NCBI GenBank assembly: GCA_039795615.1
Contig: JBDKLO010000133.1
Location: 1 to 8,489 of the forward strand
Direction of reading: 5' to 3'
Origin: UBA6136 sp039795615
GTDB lineage: Bacteria > Pseudomonadota > Gammaproteobacteria > Methylococcales > Methylococcaceae
DNA length: 8,489 bases
The notes under the pieces are model-generated. The model had not been told where the DNA came from. It did not search any database and was given only the letters and a program-made list of their open reading frames with translations. Shown piece by piece: positions 6,911 through 8,489 of the stretch. Both the position numbers and the translations under genes were made by a program. Numbering within the stretch: the stretch's first letter is position 1; the number at the start of each line of letters is the position of its first letter.

Positions 6911-7102
6911 TCACCATCTTCCTGGGTGGTAGAAACCACGATTATTGATCACAGCCACATTGGTATGACCCCATCCACCACCATAATGGCCCCAACCGCC
7001 ACCATAGCCACCAAAACCGGGACGAATCACTCCGACATTCCCCGAATAGCTGTAACAGCCCGCCAAAACGGCGAGACACAGTCCCAAGAGTAAGGATTTC
7101 AT
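6911..7102 (-). CDS. Very small Gly-rich lipoprotein
   Basis: This is a 63-residue precursor. Its lipobox L-A-G-C (Cys16) follows a classical short signal peptide. The mature part is under 50 residues and includes two tandem YGGGWGH units, then NNRGFYHPGRW at the end. I place the start at ATG 7102, which has AGGAG 5 bases upstream and opens directly on the signal peptide. An in-frame ATG at 7120 would add six residues (MIRGEQ) and lacks this support. It is the first gene of a two-gene unit, 3 bases before the 142-residue exported protein. It resembles in style, though not in detectable sequence, the Gly/Tyr-rich lipoprotein at the left edge. No function can be assigned; the His residues in the repeats could bind metal, but this is speculation. 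Confidence 0.8.
   Translation of the reverse strand: MKSLLLGLCLAVLAGCYSYSGNVGVIRPGFGGYGGGWGHYGGGWGHTNVAVINNRGFYHPGRW
6965..7006 (-). repeat. Two tandem 21-bp units encoding YGGGWGH
   Basis: Two adjacent 21-base units (6965-6985 and 6986-7006) differ at only three positions, all silent third-codon changes. Both encode YGGGWGH in the small lipoprotein. This suggests in-frame duplication followed by selection to keep the peptide. Confidence 0.8.
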
Positions 7103-7164
7103 CTGCTCTCCTCGAATCAAGCCTCGTCATCTCTGACCGACGCTAATGGAAATCAATCCGTATC

Positions 7165-7186
7165 GCAGCGAAAAAGGCTCCGCTGC
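7165..7186 (-). terminator. Weak hairpin after the 164-residue gene
   Basis: GCAGCG and CGCTGC form a 6-bp stem around a 10-base loop, 40 bases downstream of the minus-strand stop at 7226. On the minus strand the T run lies in the loop and not after the stem, so it is a poor intrinsic terminator. It could be a processing site or chance. Confidence 0.25.
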
Positions 7187-7225
7187 TTGCCCCATTCTAG
7201 GGACATTCCGCATGAACGCGCGAGA

Positions 7226-7720
7226 CTAAAATTCCTGAAAGGTATCCAGTAGCTCATTCCAGCCGTCATCCGGAAAATCCCCAAGGTCGGATAACTCTGT
7301 TCGGGCCAGCACCGCAAGACGCCTGAGCTCTTCGAGAGGGATCGTCTTTTGTTCTGCCCCCCCAGAAGCCTCTTTTTTTGATCCCGTTTCGGACCACAGC
7401 CCACTGCGCCCCGCATTGGCCTCAGAGTCCTCATCGTAGATTTCAAAGGGCCGCAAATTCGTTGGAATAGCCCCAAAGGAAGTCGAAAGGAGCGCCGGAG
7501 AGATACCCAGGAGAAGGGCCAACTGCCAAGCTCGATAGAGCGGTCTGCCATTGAGCGTATATCCCACCAAATCGAGGGAATGCTGATGGACTGCTTCTGC
7601 GGCCAGGGCCGCCACGGGGTAGCTCGCCCGAGTCTGCCAGGAATCCGCCACCGGGTTATTGACCAATGGTCTTGAACTGACCCGGGACGTCTCTTTTTGC
7701 GTTGGAGTATCGATATTCAT
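7226..7720 (-). CDS. Unrecognised cytoplasmic protein, 164 residues
   Basis: The start at ATG 7720 has a good GAGGG site 7 bases upstream; the frame is open to 7774 but nothing supports a longer protein. No signal peptide or convincing membrane helix is seen. The N-terminal third is polar. Residues 61-83 (LYRAWQLALLLGISPALLST and on) could be read as a helix-turn-helix, with LALLLGIS as first helix and turn, but this is weak. A disordered, charged linker follows at about 96-125, then an acidic helical tail ending in DDGWNELLDTFQEF. The gene follows the photolyase by 88 bases on the same strand and might be co-transcribed. I do not recognise a family. A small regulator or adaptor is possible, but nothing fixes its function. 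Confidence 0.75.
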   Translation of the reverse strand: MNIDTPTQKETSRVSSRPLVNNPVADSWQTRASYPVAALAAEAVHQHSLDLVGYTLNGRPLYRAWQLALLLGISPALLSTSFGAIPTNLRPFEIYDEDSEANAGRSGLWSETGSKKEASGGAEQKTIPLEELRRLAVLARTELSDLGDFPDDGWNELLDTFQEF

Positions 7721-7740
7721 GGTATTTCCCTCGCATGTTT

Positions 7741-7793
7741 TCTTTCTTGAAACTAAGACCCAAGGCCCCTTCAAGAGTTTCGACTGAGAAAGA
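7741..7793 (-). other. Nested inverted repeats between photolyase and next gene
   Basis: Arms TCTTTC/GAAAGA (7741-7746, 7788-7793) and GAAACT/AGTTTC (7749-7754, 7776-7781) are nested, and CTTGAA/TTCAAG overlaps the inner pair. In a minus-strand transcript these could fold just before the ribosome-binding site of the 164-residue gene. There is no T run, so a simple terminator is not supported. Confidence 0.35.
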
Positions 7794-7808
7794 CAAAAAC
7801 TCCGCCCC

Positions 7809-8489
7809 CTAGCCCACTGTCTCCTGCATAACGGACGCTCGATGTTGCCGGGCTTGCGCCTTGATCTCTTCCTGAACCTCGGGGGTAATCGCGGCCAGGT
7901 TTTTGAATTGCATTCCCATTCGGGGATTGGAGGTCAGCTGATCGTGATGCCGCATCAAAAAATCCCAATAAAGCGTTGTGAAAGGACAGGCCTTTTCACC
8001 GACCCGCTGTTTTGGATCATACGCACAGGACTGACAGTAGTTACTCATCCGCTGAATGTATTGGCCGCTTGCGACATAGGGCTTGCTGGCCATGTAGCCG
8101 CCATCGCCAAACTGCCCCATCCCGAGCGTATTCGGAAGTTCGACCCATTCCACCGCATCCACATACACTGCAAGAAACCATTCATGGACAGCCCTCGGTC
8201 GAACACCGAAAAGGAGCGCATACAACCCAATGACCATGAGTCTTTGAATGTGGTGTGCATAACCCAGGGACAGGCTCTGGCGCAGGCATTCGGAGAGGCA
8301 ATGCATTGAGGTCTCACCCGACCAGAAAAAAGCGGGAAGATGCTCAGAAGCTGCCAGCGCATTCAGATGCTGATAGTCCGGCATTTGTGTCCAGTAGATG
8401 CCCCTGACGTATTCTCGCCACCCCAGAACCTGTCGAATGAAACCCTCGGCTGACGCCAAAGCAATGGTTCCCTCCCGGTAGCGGGTTTC
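7809..8489 (-). CDS. Iron-sulfur photolyase/cryptochrome (PhrB/CryPro class), C-terminal part
   Basis: The frame is open to the window edge, so this is the C-terminal 226 residues of a protein usually near 500 residues long. The TTG at 8459 is internal and not a start. The fragment is the FAD-binding helical domain, with the family signature SAEGFIRQVLGWREYVRGIYW. Cysteines at fragment positions 64, 152, 155 and 168 have spacings 88, 3 and 13. These match the four [4Fe-4S] ligands I recall for Agrobacterium PhrB (350, 438, 441, 454). On the same offset His79-His80 match His365-His366 of the (6-4) lesion site, and Trp56 and Trp104 match the electron-transfer Trp342 and Trp390. Tyr391 is Phe here. 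The likely role is light-driven repair of UV photoproducts; the antenna-binding N-terminus lies outside the window. Confidence 0.95.
   Translation of the reverse strand, partial: ETRYREGTIALASAEGFIRQVLGWREYVRGIYWTQMPDYQHLNALAASEHLPAFFWSGETSMHCLSECLRQSLSLGYAHHIQRLMVIGLYALLFGVRPRAVHEWFLAVYVDAVEWVELPNTLGMGQFGDGGYMASKPYVASGQYIQRMSNYCQSCAYDPKQRVGEKACPFTTLYWDFLMRHHDQLTSNPRMGMQFKNLAAITPEVQEEIKAQARQHRASVMQETVG

Noticed and set aside
7153..7551. 132-residue minus-strand ORF
   Set aside because: It overlaps the 164-residue gene in another frame, has no good ribosome-binding site or recognisable domain, and its composition looks like a frame shadow.
7842..8309. 155-residue plus-strand ORF opposite the photolyase
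   Set aside because: It is antisense to a gene with well-conserved family residues and encodes no recognisable domain or signal.
8457..8459. TTG start giving a complete 216-residue photolyase fragment
   Set aside because: The frame remains open to the window edge and the photolyase family requires a long N-terminal part, so this is an internal Leu codon.

Overview
The window comes from a Gram-negative bacterium of moderate GC content. Five predicted proteins carry lipobox signal peptides and two more carry ordinary signal peptides. There is also an OmpA-type peptidoglycan-binding lipoprotein and a large MscS/MscK-type inner-membrane channel, so a two-membrane envelope is implied. I cannot fix the taxon from the sequence; Proteobacteria or a neighbouring phylum such as Nitrospirota would fit. 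I see no tRNA, rRNA, CRISPR array, insertion sequence or phage gene.

Left block (1-5485, all minus strand). This looks like one operon of at least six genes, read from right to left. It begins with an XRE-type regulator that has a possible sensory C-terminus, then a 150-residue exported protein, then an 805-residue MscK-like mechanosensitive channel. Three lipoproteins follow: one of 129 residues with ten regularly spaced cysteines, one of 446 residues with a lipobox at one end and a membrane helix at the other, and a Gly/Tyr-rich one cut by the window edge. The last four genes overlap by exactly 4 bases at each junction (ATGA, GTGA, ATGA), which points to translational coupling and perhaps to a joint envelope assembly. 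A promoter-like element and an 18-bp dyad sit just upstream of the regulator gene and may be its autoregulatory site.

Middle (5486-6478). A divergent intergenic region of about 335 bases leads to the only plus-strand gene, an OmpA-family lipoprotein. A perfect 13-bp hairpin ends this gene and can also serve the convergent gene to its right.

Right block (6479-8489, all minus strand). A small Gly-rich lipoprotein gene is followed, 3 bases later, by a gene for a 142-residue exported protein. Further right lie an unrecognised 164-residue protein and the C-terminal 226 residues of an iron-sulfur photolyase/cryptochrome of the PhrB (FeS-BCP/CryPro) class. The photolyase keeps all four cluster cysteines at the spacing I recall for Agrobacterium PhrB. 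It runs off the right edge.

The best candidate for an undescribed system is the left operon: a regulated, tightly coupled set joining a mechanosensitive channel to three unusual lipoproteins. Its function is inference; no gene other than the channel and the regulator belongs to a family I can name.
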